NCBI RefSeq assembly: GCF_031755915.1
Contig: NC_083386.1
Span: 5,087,501 to 5,151,500 of the forward strand
Length of the DNA: 64,000 nucleotides
Reading direction: 5' to 3'
Source: Ziziphus jujuba
Lineage: Eukaryota; Streptophyta; Magnoliopsida; Rosales; Rhamnaceae
Shown here: positions 11,601 through 22,361 of the stretch, in pieces
Layout: every line of letters starts with the position of its first letter
Position numbering within the stretch: the first letter of the stretch is position 1
The notes under the pieces: generated by a model
Databases searched by the model: none
What the model was told of the DNA's origin: nothing
What the model saw: the letters and a program-made list of their open reading frames with translations, nothing else
Program-made: the position numbers and the translations under genes

Positions 11601-13493
11601 TTCGCTCAAATCTAAGACACGTAGACAAGTGAGTTGACCAATTTGCGTTGGCAATTCCTCGATGGGGGACTCTGAAAGGTCAAGAATTTCTAAGTTTTTG
11701 AGCTCTCCAATTAAAGCTACATCATCCAGTTTTTCACAAACCATACACAGCGTACGGAGGTTTTGCAAGAAACATAAGGATGTAGGTAATACTTCCATAT
11801 GCTGACTGATGAAGCCTAAAACTCTAAGCTCTTTCATCTTTTCAAAAAGATTATTTGAGATCGTGTCTGATTCTGTTTCATCAATCAAAATTAACTCAAG
11901 CTGTTTGTATTCAAAACTTTCACAAATGAGCGCACTGACATAACCATTAGATGAAATTGCCCTTGCATCTTCAAGTTTCTTTCTCCTCTTGCATTCTTCA
12001 ACCTCAACACCATCGCTAAAACAATACATATAACGTTCTTTTGCAATTGATATGGCAACATCATAAATGACATCGTGCATTTTAACTGTACCAGACTCGT
12101 CGCCATCCAACAACAAACAACGATCCTTTAGGTCATCAACCAAACTATAGACTCTGTCTCTTGCCTCTTGTAGTGTCCGGACTCCTTTAAAGATGTCCAA
12201 GCCTATACCAAATCTCATCAAATACTCCATTTGTATGATTGCATCTTCTCCACCCAGGCAGCAAAGTAAAAGCAATGACTTTGCTTCTTCACTCTGTAAA
12301 TAATCATAACAGAGCTTGATACGAGAGTACACTTTCTCATGCATGTCCTTGATAGTCAGGTTCGACCTCTGTAGTTGTCCCAAGGCATCTCTCCAAAAAG
12401 GCAAGGCTCGATTTTTCAATGCATGTGCAATTGTTACAACGGCAATTGGTAGGCATGCACATTCTTCAACAATCTCTTCTCCACATTGTCGGAAATCAGG
12501 ATTTTTAACCGAATCACCCACAATGTGGCTAAACAAATCCCAAGCTTCATCTTCTGATAGAAGCTCAATTGGGAAAGACTTTTGGACACCCATATCATCA
12601 TTTAACACTCGTTCAAATCGAGAAGTCAACAATATTTTGATTCCCTTCTGATCATCACTTTCAAAAACTATTCCAACATCCTCAAGGTTTAGTTCATTAT
12701 TCCAAACATCATCGAGAATTATAAGAAACTTCTCTTCACCCTTCAATCTATTTTGTAGCAGAAGTGATCTTTCACCAATACTTTTTTTATCGAGCTTTAG
12801 ATCTAGTTTCTCTGCAACTTCTCGTTGGATATTTTTGAGGTTTGGAGTTTGTGATACGGTAATCACAATTGCATCTTTGAATAAACTCTTGTCTAAGGCC
12901 TCTTTGGCAATTTCTTTAACGAGTGTGGTTTTGCCTGCACCAGGCATGCCATACACTCCAACCATTTTGACATTGCCATCCTCCAATGCCTCCATGATTC
13001 TCGTCGTAATTTCCTTTCTTGTATCAAAGTTTATGAAATCTTTATTTCGGAAATTACTTCGCAATTTTGGACGGTAAGAGATGCTGTCAAACCGGACCTT
13101 GCCTCTGATTTTGACAACAGATTCGCCCATCTTCTCGGCCTTCCTACCTAGTCGATACCGTTGCACCAAATTCTGAAAGGACGCCCTGAAAGTACACTTG
13201 ATATCTGTGTGGTTTTCATCTCCTAAAAGCTTTTCGGCTTCCTTAGTGATCTCACCAACTTTGCATAGCCAGTCATTAACATGGTCATGGATTTCTTCAC
13301 CATTTCTTCTAGCGACATCCACCAAGTCTTCAATCCTTCTTTTCTCAAGATTCAAATCCTGAGTTTCACTTATAAGGTTTCCAACATTGCGTTTGTAGTG
13401 GAAGATATAGCCCAATTTATGGCCAACAGGTGCAACTGTGTAATCAGCTATTTTTCCAGTAATCCAAGTACCAATCGCCATCAGACACTCCAT
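395..13493 (-). CDS. Giant CC-NB-ARC-LRR (CNL) disease-resistance protein, 9 exons
   Basis: Predicted intracellular immune receptor of the At4g27190/At4g27220 CNL type, thought to bind ADP/ATP through NB-ARC and to sense pathogen effectors through its LRRs. The proposed join is 13493-10653, 10240-9794, 9693-8947, 8720-8274, 7855-7412, 7301-6858, 6643-5717, 2273-1548 and 1132-395 (minus strand), 7,761 nt or 2,586 aa. Every intron is GT-AG and lies between codons. Exon 1 carries the coiled coil (residues 1-150), P-loop GMPGAGKTT (182-190), kinase-2 LIILDDVW (257-264), RNBS-B-like LLTSRFERVL (288-297), GLPL variant CLPIAV (347-352) and MHD (472-474). The remainder is LRR. No stop or frameshift was seen. 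It is far longer than the usual 900-1,300 aa of CNLs. Domain calls rest on motifs; the full join is inferred from splice sites and could instead be expressed as shorter isoforms. Confidence 0.8.
1548..2273 (-). CDS. CNL exon 8: 5'-shortened LRR module B (copy 3)
   Basis: 242 codons (residues 2100-2341), phase 0. The acceptor is CACTTCAG at 2275-2274 and the donor GACAAG|GTGAT. It aligns with exon 7 only from the middle of that exon (VGLTSMMLINQ in exon 7, VGVGTPRVMMIS here), so the first sub-repeat of module B is missing. The acceptor falls exactly at the boundary where the missing half would have joined. The adjacent large intron holds an LTR fragment, which may explain the loss. Confidence 0.78.
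2475..4955 (-). mobile_element. Truncated LTR (Tekay/Del-like family) in CNL intron 7
   Basis: Read on the minus strand, this matches the 3' three quarters of the 3.3-kb LTR family seen at 41,339 and 47,295. Shared blocks include the terminal TGTTAGGACTCGTCC (plus strand at 2475), a GAGATGCTAATCATCTCACT block near 2,920, the conserved GC-rich block near 3,560-3,700, and the GA-rich tract near 4,930. The beginning of the LTR (the TGTAACACCCCG end) is missing, so it is truncated, and its right edge is approximate. No TSD was found. Confidence 0.7.
5370..5715. repeat. Tandem duplication in intron 7 beside the exon 7 donor
   Basis: Two adjacent copies (about 5,372-5,533 and 5,534-5,715) share TTTTCCTATNTGAAAAAA, CTCAAAGNAAGAACATAAGA, GGCAGGTATTAGG-like and ACGGTAGATTAAA blocks. 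The second copy carries an ATT repeat at about 5,583-5,622. Confidence 0.75.
5717..6643 (-). CDS. CNL exon 7: extended LRR module B (copy 2)
   Basis: 309 codons (residues 1791-2099), phase 0. The acceptor is TACTCAG at 6645-6644 and the donor GAGAAG|GTAAC. It opens AAFPKLNGMQIGGIDTLKIIW like exon 3 but is about 60 residues longer, because the sub-repeat of the form FxxLExxxVxNCKxLxKxxxxxxxxRLxNLxxLxIxxCExxxE occurs twice in a row. The donor is preceded by a tandemly duplicated intron stretch carrying an ATT microsatellite. Confidence 0.82.
6858..7301 (-). CDS. CNL exon 6: LRR module A (copy 4)
   Basis: 148 codons (residues 1643-1790), phase 0. The acceptor is TGCATGTAG at 7303-7302 and the donor AAAAG|GTGAG. 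Compared with exon 5, four extra bases separate the ancestral TCTGCA from the exon, so this copy uses a TAG acceptor instead of CAG at the same codon boundary. The reading frame is unchanged and opens FVSFPILENLKLSGCHF. It closes with LFNEK like exon 2. Confidence 0.8.
7412..7855 (-). CDS. CNL exon 5: LRR module A (copy 3)
   Basis: 148 codons (residues 1495-1642), phase 0. The acceptor is TGTCTGCAG at 7857-7856 and the donor AACAAG|GTGAG. It starts FVSFPKLEKLEILGCHF. The intron sequence just upstream (7858-7885) is nearly the same as that upstream of exon 6 (7304-7331), so exons 5 and 6 look like the most recent duplicates, copied together with intron flanks. Confidence 0.82.
8274..8720 (-). 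CDS. CNL exon 4: LRR module A (copy 2)
   Basis: 149 codons (residues 1346-1494), phase 0. The acceptor is CATGCAG at 8722-8721 and the donor AAAAG|GTAAG. It starts FYFPRLEKLQLFKFHFQKIW and ends LSLFNQK, aligning along its full length with exons 2, 5 and 6. It differs from the other A copies at many positions in the variable LRR surface strands, which is compatible with diversification after duplication; no rate test was possible. Confidence 0.82.
8947..9693 (-). CDS. CNL exon 3: LRR module B (copy 1)
   Basis: 249 codons (residues 1097-1345), phase 0 at both ends. The acceptor is CACTGCAG at 9695-9694 and the donor AAG|GTTAG. It opens with AAFPSLNKVVIQGMDKLRMIW, a block found again at the start of exon 7, and ends with QTSFFTK. 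It contains the segments SIAKGLFQLKGLDI, IVAKEEG and LVCFYPSLHTSSWP, which have close counterparts in exons 7 and 8. This defines the longer LRR module B. Confidence 0.82.
9794..10240 (-). CDS. CNL exon 2: LRR module A (copy 1)
   Basis: 149 codons (residues 948-1096), phase 0 at both ends. The acceptor is TGTGTGCAG at 10242-10241 and the donor AAAAG|GTGAC. It opens with FVSFPKLAELKLSGCDF and closes with LFNEK, both shared with exons 4-6. Its LRRs are of the LxxLxxLxIxxCxxMEE type, typical of the C-terminal LRR region of At4g27190-like proteins. The same module recurs three more times downstream, so it arose by exon duplication. Confidence 0.82.
10653..13493 (-). CDS. CNL exon 1: coiled coil, NB-ARC and first LRRs
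   Basis: This exon encodes residues 1-947 (2,841 nt). The start ATG at 13493 is the first in the frame and gives MECLMAIGTW, the usual short hydrophobic opening of this clade; a second Met follows at residue 5. The NB-ARC has all expected motifs in order, ending with MHD at about 472. LRRs of the form LxxLxxLxLSxxxIxxLP start near residue 560. An acidic run (DDEEEEEDK) lies close to the exon end. The donor is AAG|GTAGCTGC at 10652-10651. Without splicing, the frame runs only 26 more codons to a stop near 10572, so intron 1 retention would give a complete 973-aa CNL of ordinary size. Confidence 0.88.
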
Positions 13494-14460
13494 TACTTAC
13501 CTTGAATAAATATAGTAAAAAGGTATCTAATTAATATGAATTCCACTCAAAGTGTTAACATGACAATGCCAAACTAAATCAGATTCACAACAAATTAAGC
13601 AAACTATACATAAAAACGACGACCAAGGAAAATTAATTAAACCACATACCTGGCTTTGATATTCCCTTTCTTGTTCTGTATAATTAAATTGAGCAGAGTG
13701 CGCAGCTTCAGAACAGAGTATCCAAATCTTTTTTTTTTTTTTTTTGGTTTTCTGTTGTGTTTTCGGCAAGTAGAAGCAAAAAGGTGGGGCAATAGCAAAA
13801 CAAATCAAACGACAATCGAAATATAGAAAATCTACTGCAGAGTGAACAAAAGATGACAAGGAGCAGCAGTAACTCCCTTTGCGATATATATGTAATATAT
13901 ATACCAACGATTGAGGAGCTACTCAAACTTCTTCTTTTTTTTTTTTTTTTTGAAAGTGAATGAAAACGATTTAAGAAAAAGCTGAAAGATGTTATAACAA
14001 CAAAATAAAATCAAACGTGAACAGCAACTTAGGAAATCTACCACAGAAACAAGCAGAGTGACAGTGACAACACTAGAATCAAATGAAAGAGACTGCCTGA
14101 AAGTACAAAAAGAAGACAAGGAAACAATAAAACTCTGTCTCTTCTCAAGGTAGGCTTAGATCACAGATCGAGATAACACTACAACCTGCATATGGTAATA
14201 AATGATAATCAAAAAGTGAAAATATATATAGAGATATATAAAATAAACAAACAAAGAAATAAGAAGAAAAAGAAAACCAAATCATCAAAGAAGATAATGT
14301 TTTGGCCAGGATTGTTGCATGTTATTATAGAAGAAATGAATTTTTAACATTTTTGTCTATAGTAAATGGTGTTAAATAAGCAAAAAAATAATCAGCCATA
14401 AATTACAAAAAAAAGAATAAAAAGAAAAAAACGAAAAACCATGAAAAGCATACCTTAATA
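13494..14460 (-). promoter_or_regulatory. 5' region and probable promoter of the CNL gene
   Basis: Upstream of the start codon. A good donor-like CCAG|GTATGTGG occurs on the minus strand near 13,650, so a 5' UTR intron ending close to the ATG is possible. Long A/T runs are present at 13,730 and 13,935. No transcription start can be fixed from sequence alone. Confidence 0.4.
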
Positions 14461-15840
14461 TAGTGTGCTGTGTTTCTTTCTCTCTTTCAATGTCTAAAAG
14501 CAAAGGAGATCAATCCTGCGTTAATAGCAAATCACAACGATGACTAAACGGACTCATGAGTGTGAACGCTTCGGGTTGGGGGAAATAATAATTAATTCAA
14601 TGGCAAAATTAAAAATTGAACCTCGAAACTATCAGATAATATATTTTTTTTCTTTGCAGTAAGAGAATTCAAAGTGTCGCTATCACATAAATATTAAAAA
14701 ATAAATAAAACAGGATTGTGGGGTTCGTGGTTGACAGCTAGCTTTTGTAATTATCTTTTTGTAGTACAGCTGATGGTAATCCTGGATCGATTATATTAGT
14801 TCCTTTCTCAGCTGAGTCACAGATCACTACTTAATTTGTTAATTAGTTTATGTAATTTTTTTACCAGTATTTTTACTCCCACTATAACATATTTTTCTTC
14901 CCACAATAATTCTTGTCACTACATTCAATCAATCAAACATTTATATTAAATAGGCATAAATTTTTTTTTTCCCAAATAATTTCATATATTTGTAAGAGGA
15001 ACTTCCATATGCCGATCCTCTGAGTTCAGTTTGGTTGGCATTGTACATGGTTCACAATGTCCTGAGTTCGAGACATTTGATTTATGACCCAAAAACCGAA
15101 GACGAATCTCCATATGTACTAAGCCAGACCTACCAACTGTCGAGGCACCATTAGTCAACTACATTCTATTTAGCCCAAAAAAAAAAATAATAATAATAAT
15201 AATAATAAAAAACTACAGTTGCTTCATAGCTCCCATGAATTAATAAACCTTAGATTTTCTTGCTGCAAAGTAATGACTCAGCTGTTCCTTTTTCCAGCAG
15301 GAAGCAAAAGCAACTTTTATAAATTTTTATTTATTTATTTATTTTGGGGTGAATAAAAAGCAACAATATTCTTGAATGTAGCAAAAGCCACCAGGACTGT
15401 AGCAAAAGCCACCAGGACTTGGTTCGCTACTTAATTAAAAGAACTTACCGAACAAAAAAAGGGTTTTCAAGTCTCTTGCTTGGACAAATGAATTAATAAA
15501 CTGCTATCGGAGGAAAACAGAAAATACCAAAACTGACTATTTTTTTTTCTTTTTTTTTTTCTTTTTTTTGCAATAAGAATCAAGAAATTGGACGAATGAA
15601 TTAATAAACTGTTTTTTCAGAGGAAGACAGAAAAAATACCGAAACTGACTATTGATTTTTTTGCCATAAGAATCAGGGGATTGTTTTCGAGATTCCATAT
15701 ACAAGTATTAATGCAATCCATCATTTTTTTTTTTAAGTAACTTTTGTTTCTGCTGTTCTTGAGGAGAAGACAAATTTTACTCACAATTTTTTCAAAAATT
15801 TTAAAAGAGAAAATAAAAAACATGACAAAATTAAAATGAA
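14450..15840 (-). repeat. CNL 5' flank, copy 1 of a duplicated segment
   Basis: It matches 23,935-24,960 over most of its length. Shared blocks include CAATGTC(T)AAAAGCAAAGGAG, TTCAAAGTGTCGCTAT, GGTTCGTGGTTG, CCTACCAACTGTCGAGGCA, TAGCAAAAGCCACCAG and GGTTTTCAAGT. A weaker third copy of its first part lies near 54,710-54,780. This copy also has a 20-bp local tandem repeat (15,379-15,419) and the SINE-like insertion at 15,012. Confidence 0.75.
15012..15108 (+). mobile_element. Short SINE-like insertion with 8-bp TSD
   Basis: 97 bp flanked by TCCATATG on both sides (15,004-15,011 and 15,109-15,116) and absent from the paralogous copy near 24,515. It contains a tRNA-like box A region (TTGGCATTGTACATGG) and a box B region (GAGTTCGAGAC), as in tRNA-derived SINEs. 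It lacks a long A-tail. Confidence 0.55.
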
Positions 15841-15849
15841 TGCCATCGT

Positions 15850-18100
15850 TAAAACAGGTTACTCTTTCGTTGATTTATCCACTTGTCTAGCCTAACGTCC
15901 AAAAAAGGAAAAAAAAAATATTGATGTTTCTAGCCTATAATAATCCCAAGAGTATCTAAATACCCACATTTGTGTAGAAAAAAAATAAGAAAATATACAA
16001 TTTTTTTTTTTTTTTTTTTTTTTACACTTTCCAAAATACTGCGTGTCATATCCACTCTCCTTTTTAATTTAAAGTCCTTTTCATGCAAATCTGTTGCCAA
16101 CATATTCTATTTTCAACACAAACAATTTCGTCATTTTATACTTTTAAAATGTGTTCATATGGTTATTTAAACAAGAAGTTAAATTTTGATAAAAGAAAAT
16201 TAATATTTAGACATCTTCAAAACGTAAAAGAACTTGAAAAATTGTTTATTCTGTCAACCAAAGTGAAGTTTTATAAACAGAGGTAAAATTGGTGTGCATT
16301 TATTACTATTATTATTATTACATATTTTGGAGCAAGAGTTGATGGTAATTTACCTAAATCCTAAAACCTAATTAATTAATTGGAAATTTTATTAGTGACG
16401 TGGCATTATTAGATGAAGTGCTATGTCAATGTCATATCATTTGGGTTATAATTTTGGTTAAATTTTTATTATCCATAGCATTATTGATATATCTATATAC
16501 ATCTTTTAGAAAATTTGACAATTCGTTCCTCTTATTTTATTTTTGTTTTAATTTGGCCGCTACGTAAATCAAACTGTTAGTTCATTTCTATATTTTATTT
16601 AAAATAACACTTTTAACCTTTTCTTTCTTTTTCATATATACGAATTGCAAGCCCATTTAATTATTTACTTTATACTTATATTTGTTTTTTTTTTTCCAAA
16701 CAATAATCATTATTTATTCTTATAATTTTCTTGGTTCATAGATGTTATAAAATAAAATGGAAATAAATAAGTAACATTATATTTGTTGTTTGTAAATGCG
16801 TTGCTTGTACATATGAATAAAAGGAAAGGTTGACTCTGTCATTTTCAGTAAAATATATATTTAAATTGATCAAAAGTTTGATCAACAAGCGCGAAATTGA
16901 CATATGTAGACGCGCTAAACTGAAAAAAAAAAAAAAAAAAATGGAAACTTTAAAGGCAAAGTTTTATTCCTTTAAAGGAAAAAAAAAAAAAAAAAGGGAA
17001 ATTTTTATTTATTTATTTATTTATATATTATTTACTATCACTTTCTTCTATATTACAGGATGATTTATGTTCTCTATCTTAATGAATTCTGAGGTTTCTT
17101 TTCAAAAATAAATAAATAACTACAATATTATTGGCCTAAGTTTTGTACAATTTCCTGTGTGATAATACTTTTTTTAAAAAAATTAAATGTAATAAGTTTT
17201 TAAAAAAATATAAATTCTAATAATTAATACTAAATATAATAACCTTCTTAGATAGTTATGATTAGACTGCTTTGGATAGATAATAGTTATAGAATATAAT
17301 TCTGGTAAGAATGACATAAAATAACCTACAGCTTTATGTTTTTTTTTTCTTTTTAATAAATAATTTTCAAAGACAAATTTTTATTTATTATTTTATTTAA
17401 AGAATAATTTATTTAGACACTCAATTTAGTCTTGATTACACTTAGATCTACAATTTTGAAAACTATATTTTTGCAGCATTATTTTATAATAAAATATTAA
17501 TTTTTAATATTTGATTGTTTAACCTTTAACTATTAGAATTAAATGTTGAAAACTGATGAATAAGTCTGTTTTGATAAATATATGATAATAAAACTAAAAA
17601 AAATGTTAATGGTAAATTTTCAAATTCATAAATCTAAATATAGTTTTACCAAAATTGAAAAGATCTAAATAAAATTTACTTTTATTAAAAACTATAAAGA
17701 AGTGCTGTTATTATTATTATTATTATTATTATTCTTTTTTTTTTTTGGGAGAAAAAAGGTGCTGTTAGATTTTTTTTTTCTGGGGACAATGAAGAAGTGC
17801 TGTTATTTATTTATTTATTTATTTTTTCTTTCCCTTTTTTGGACAATGAAGAAGTTCTGTTAGATGATAATCAGAACATAAATTATAGTATGTCTAAAAA
17901 CGAAAATAAAAAAATAACCTGAGATGTTTGATAATGCTTTAAATAACATCTAACATTTGATATTGAAAATGAACATGACGTCAAACTATTCTTTAAAATC
18001 CTTAATTTAAGCTCAAAACACAAGAAACGTGACAGCATTTGCTTAAATGCTTAGGCACGCTCACGGTTTGTCAGATGTCTTGGACTTATTTGCCAAAATG
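15850..18100. other. AT-rich intergenic stretch, no gene seen
   Basis: Low-complexity AT-rich DNA with many homopolymer and ATT/TTTA runs. No open frame with recognisable protein features was found on either strand. Confidence 0.6.
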
Positions 18101-18609
18101 GTTCTCTAAATTAAATTGAAGCACTACAAAATTAAATGGTTAGCAAGGTTGGTGGAAATTGAAGGGCATGGGCAGAGGCTTGTCCCAAAACTTGCTCCAT
18201 CTTCATTGGACTACACCCAAGTATTTATGGGCCTTGTTCCAGGCCACTTAACATATTTGGGTGGGGAAGAAGAGCCTTCTTGGGGTGGTCCATGGTATAT
18301 CTCAACTTCATTTGGTGGACTAAAGAGAGAGTAATTTCCTTTTACAAAATAATAATAATAATAATAATAAATAAAATAAATAAAGGAAAAAAAAAAAAAA
18401 AGATAAGAGTAATTACAATTTCTATGATCAAAGTAATAACTTCAGCCCTTTTGAATCCTTCTCATGCGAAATAAAGCAGCATTTCTTGAATCTGTTTATT
18501 CTGCAGTTGAAATGACAGAGAATGCACATGACAACCAAAAATGCATATTAATTATTACTTGAGTATTTGTATGTTTGTCAGATTGTACGAATCAAAATCC
18601 TTGTAATAT

Positions 18610-18796
18610 TTATTAGTTAATAGTAATTTCAATTTCTATGATCGAAGTAATGTGTATCTGCAGGCTGCAGCAACCCAATAATCGAAATCATGACTAAATA
18701 TATACTACGTTTTTTTTTTTTTTTTTTTTTTTCCCCAGTTTTTTGAAAGGATAATGAGTAAGTACTCTGTAAAAATAAATGAAATCGAAATATTCT

Positions 18797-18841
<45 letters not shown>

Positions 18842-18895
18842 TTCATTGCTAATAATAAAGTGTTTAAAGTTCATTAAATATACCTTTGGTTTGCT
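18610..18895. repeat. Distal CNL 3'-flank unit, copy 0 (partial)
   Basis: It matches part of the unit at 28.6-28.9, 35.4-35.6, 37.8-38.1 and 40.7-41.0 kb. The shared pattern is ATGTATCTGCA..., then AATC(G)AAATCATGA(C/T)TAAATA, a TA-rich run, and TTCATTAAATATACTTTTGGTTTG. It contains a poly(T) tract and a long TA microsatellite. Confidence 0.6.
18799..18838. repeat. TA dinucleotide microsatellite
   Basis: About 20 uninterrupted AT units; the longest TA tract in the window. Confidence 0.95.
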
Positions 18896-19549
18896 ATGGT
18901 TTAGTAAAAATGGCTTTTGACTGTATAGTTTTTTGTAATAGAGCTTATATAAGAAGATTTTTTTTTTTTTATTATTATTGAAAAGCTAATGAATATTTGA
19001 TTTTTAGTTTAAAAAAGTACTTTTATTATTTATTTATATTTTTTTTGATTTTGCTTTAAAGCTTAAAATAAAGCTTTTTAAAAAAGTTTAAGATTTTAGC
19101 TTCTTTACTTTAATTTAAAAAACTTTTTTTTTTTAATCAAACAAATACTTACTAACTTGCAGTCAAACATCCTTCTTTTTAAGCAAAAAATCCTTATAAG
19201 AATCAATAAGTGTTTCTTGGCTAAAAAATAAGCCATACCAAATGGAGTTTAAATATGGGTTTTTTCGAAAAATAGCCATCCCGTAAATGGTTTTTTGAAG
19301 AATAGCAAATTTTTTTTTTTTTTTAAAAAAAAAAAACCTAACCATCTTTTAGGACATCTGGACTAAAATACCCTTTATTACTATTTTTTTTTTAAATCTT
19401 TTTTCCCTACCAAAACACTTATTTTCTCTGCTTTCCTTTTCCTTTTCCTTTTTGAAACACAGCAAGGCCTTCGAACACACTAGGGCTTTACTTTTCCCTT
19501 TCGAAACATATCATTCAAACACAGCTAGGGCTTTCCTTTCCCTTTTGAA

Positions 19550-19955
19550 ATAGACCATTTGACCCTACTCACAATCCCTTTCCTCCTATCCATTATTGAG
19601 GTTGAAGAAGCAACCTCTGCTTTCACAAGTCCAAACTATGAAGCTGAGGACCCAAAAATCTTCCTCCTTTTCCATTGTTGATGCTGCACAATCCAACTTC
19701 TTCAAAGGTTAGTTTCGCTCCCTTTTTCTTTTAGCATTTCCCTTTCAAAACACACCATTCAACTTTACTCACAGTTCCTTTCTTCCAATTTGTTATTGAA
19801 GTTGAAGAAGCAACCTCTACTTTCACAAGTCCAAACTAGGAAGCTCAGGACCCAGAAATCTTCCTCCTTTCCCGTTGTTTATGCTGTACAGTCCAACTTC
19901 TTCAAATGTTAGTTTCACTCTCTTATTATTATTATTATTTTTCACCTTCACTTTA
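19550..19955. repeat. Tandem duplication, unit about 200 bp
   Basis: Two adjacent copies offset by 200 bp share GTTGAAGAAGCAACCTCT, TTTCACAAGTCCAAACTA, CCAGAAATCTTCCTCCTTT-like and CAACTTCTTCAAA blocks, for example CAACCTCT at 19,611 and at 19,811. Confidence 0.85.
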
Positions 19956-20192
19956 ACATCTCCACCTATTCCCTGTAAAAACTTTCAATTTAAATCCGCT
20001 TCTCAACTGGGTTTTGTTTTCCTTATTATTCCCTCTTCATTTTTATACATTATGTACCAAAAAAGTGGTTTTTTTTTTTTTTTTTTTTTTGGGGTTCTAT
20101 AGGTTTGATAAGGAAAAAAGTTTTCTACACATAATAGATAAATGGTCGTTGATGTCTATGTCTGATAAGAAGATCTCCAGCGTCAGCATTAG

Positions 20193-20245
20193 TGGTGGTG
20201 GTGGTGGTGGTGGTGAAGGTGGTGGTGGGTGTGGAGGTGATGATG
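20193..20245 (+). repeat. GGT trinucleotide tract
   Basis: An imperfect GGT/GGN run which in one frame reads as poly-glycine followed by acidic residues. It lies in a short open frame without homology, so it is treated as a microsatellite. Confidence 0.8.
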
Positions 20246-22192
20246 GTGATGAAGACGACGATGAGAGTGGTTGTGTTTGTGTCTGATATGGTTATGAGGG
20301 CATTTTGTTTTGGATAACATGCCTAAATATTTGATGTTGACTGTTTCATTTTATTGTGTAAGTTGGTGCCAATTACCCTCTTTAGTCTAGCCCACATGGT
20401 GATGATTTAAGGAAGGGAATTCATCAGTGCTACGCATATATATCTGGGAAGTAGTGTGAAATTGAAATGGTTAGGGTGTTCTATAGGCATTTGGCATGTT
20501 CTTCTCCAAGTACCTAAATAAATTTTTAGATGTGCAACTCATCATTTATAGTTGAAGCACATAGGTGAAAAAATCATTCTTTTACTCTCTACAGACCCTT
20601 AGCAGATACCATAACTTGATTTTAAAAGCTTGATATGCATAATATTATTCTTGGTCCATGGATTTCTTTATTTCTTGTTCCAGGAAACCTTTTCTTGACT
20701 TTTGTGGCAGACAAAGCAAACACCTGTAGCTATTAATAAGATATTTTCTTGAGAATGAGAAGATTTTGATTGCTAAAATCACCATAAGAGTATCTTATAG
20801 AAAATTATTTCTGCTTGCTTAAGCATGTAAACTTTCTGGTTTAACAATGCAAGGAAGATCTAGTTGTTTACTGATTTTTTGAATAGCCTCTTATTGTGTA
20901 TCTGCAATTATAATATGCATGTCTTTTATAAACTTAAAAGGCTATGCAAATAGGATGTCATTTAGAAATTAACCTCTTTATGTTTCTGTGGCTTAAATTC
21001 AGATGTCGTTTAAAAATACATGTATAGAAAAAAAAGGTTACATAAGTTGCAAATATGGTTTTTGCTCTTAGAAAACTGTTTGTATATGGGATTGTTGATC
21101 ATGTAATTCTAATTGGTTTTTCTGAATTAGTAACCTGTTCTAATTCAATTCGTGAATTGTAGGTGTATTATATCATTGAAATTGCTTGTCATTGTTGTGG
21201 TCAATACCTCTGGGGTCTAGCCTACACATTTCCTTCTCTACTTTTCTAGGATTCAATTGAGCATACGTTGAAAAACATATAATTTGTTGGATTTCCTTTT
21301 CACATATACATTTTTTTCAACTGGAAATATGTATGAATTGTGTATTACATTTATTTTTCTACCCCTGTTGATCTTATATAGAGGTTGTTGTAATTTGGCT
21401 TCAGGTGCTGGAATTTCCCTTTCATCTCTAGTAGTTGTAGAAGGAAAGATTTGTTGGGATCCTTACTAATATTGATTTTCTACATTAGCATTGGAGGAGC
21501 AAGTGATGGAATGAGCAGAAAATTGAAGCACAAAAGTTGCTATCGTTAGAGTTACAAGTGTTTGCTAAGAAAATTACACACACACTTACAGAGATAGAGA
21601 AAGAGATATATATATATATATATAAATAGATAGAGAAACATTGGTGGCAGTTTGTCCCCCATTAATGTAAGTTGCTTCTTTGAATAAAACAGAAAAATAT
21701 TGTAAACTAATTTCACTTTAATATAACGAACTAATCTGAGAACCTTTATTTGTGCTGTATTGAATGGTTTTTCAGAATTGTTGATAATTTCCATGATGAA
21801 TTATTTTAGAGATGATAAGTCATTTCTTTATAAATTGCTCAATTTTGAACCTTTGTCATTATGAGCTATGCTTATAATATTGTGTTATTTGGTGTGACAG
21901 AAATGTTTGTGTTGTATGGTTAGGTGAAATGTGAAATTAAAACTATTATGAAGTTGTGTTTTTGTTTGAATTTAATGGGAGGTTTGAATGTGAAACCATA
22001 ATATATGTGTTAGAACTGTAGGTTATCCTTAGGAAGCAATGTCACATGCCCATGGTTGGTTTGTTTCCTAATGTATAATGTACACTAGTATATAGAAGAT
22101 ATTGTAGCTTTTAAATCCACATATGCATTGGTTTGAAAAGATTCTTTAGCCATTTTCATTATATTTTTGCACAAATCCCGTTAGGTGACATT

Positions 22193-22320
22193 TAGATTTT
22201 GGAAAATTTTCTGCTTGGCAGAAAAATTTTCCTCCAGGCGGAAAATTTTTTCCTCCAGGTGGAAAATTTTTTCCTCCAGGCGGAAAAATTTTCCTCGAAG
22301 CTTTCCTTGTGTCGGAAAAA
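22193..22320 (+). repeat. Minisatellite of GGAAAATTTTTTCCTCCAGG-like units
   Basis: Five to six near-identical units of about 20 bp, partly palindromic (GGAAAATTTTTTCC). It precedes the DUF1985 coding remnant, and its translation (repeated NFFLQxE) should not be counted as protein. Confidence 0.85.
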
Positions 22321-22361
22321 ATGTTTCCTCCATATGTTATGCTTTGTTGTATTTGATTTGC

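Larger units (their letters stand above)
18900..22190. other. Intergenic stretch, probable 5' part of a decayed MULE
   Basis: Near 19,258-19,378 there is a block with AAAAATAGCC-type motifs, an A/T-rich hairpin and GGACTAAAATACCCTT, resembling the terminal repeats of plant MULEs; this is inference. A 200-bp tandem duplication (19.55-19.95 kb) and a GGT-repeat tract (20,193-20,245) follow. The rest is AT-rich, without a convincing open frame. Confidence 0.35.

Noticed and set aside
20014..20286. Gly/Asp-rich 90-codon open frame
   Set aside because: Product of poly(T) and GGT microsatellites; no codon bias or homology.
22199..22360. N-terminal part of the 316-codon open frame at 22,199
   Set aside because: It translates a 20-bp minisatellite and lies before a good splice acceptor; only sequence after about 22,362 has protein-like features.
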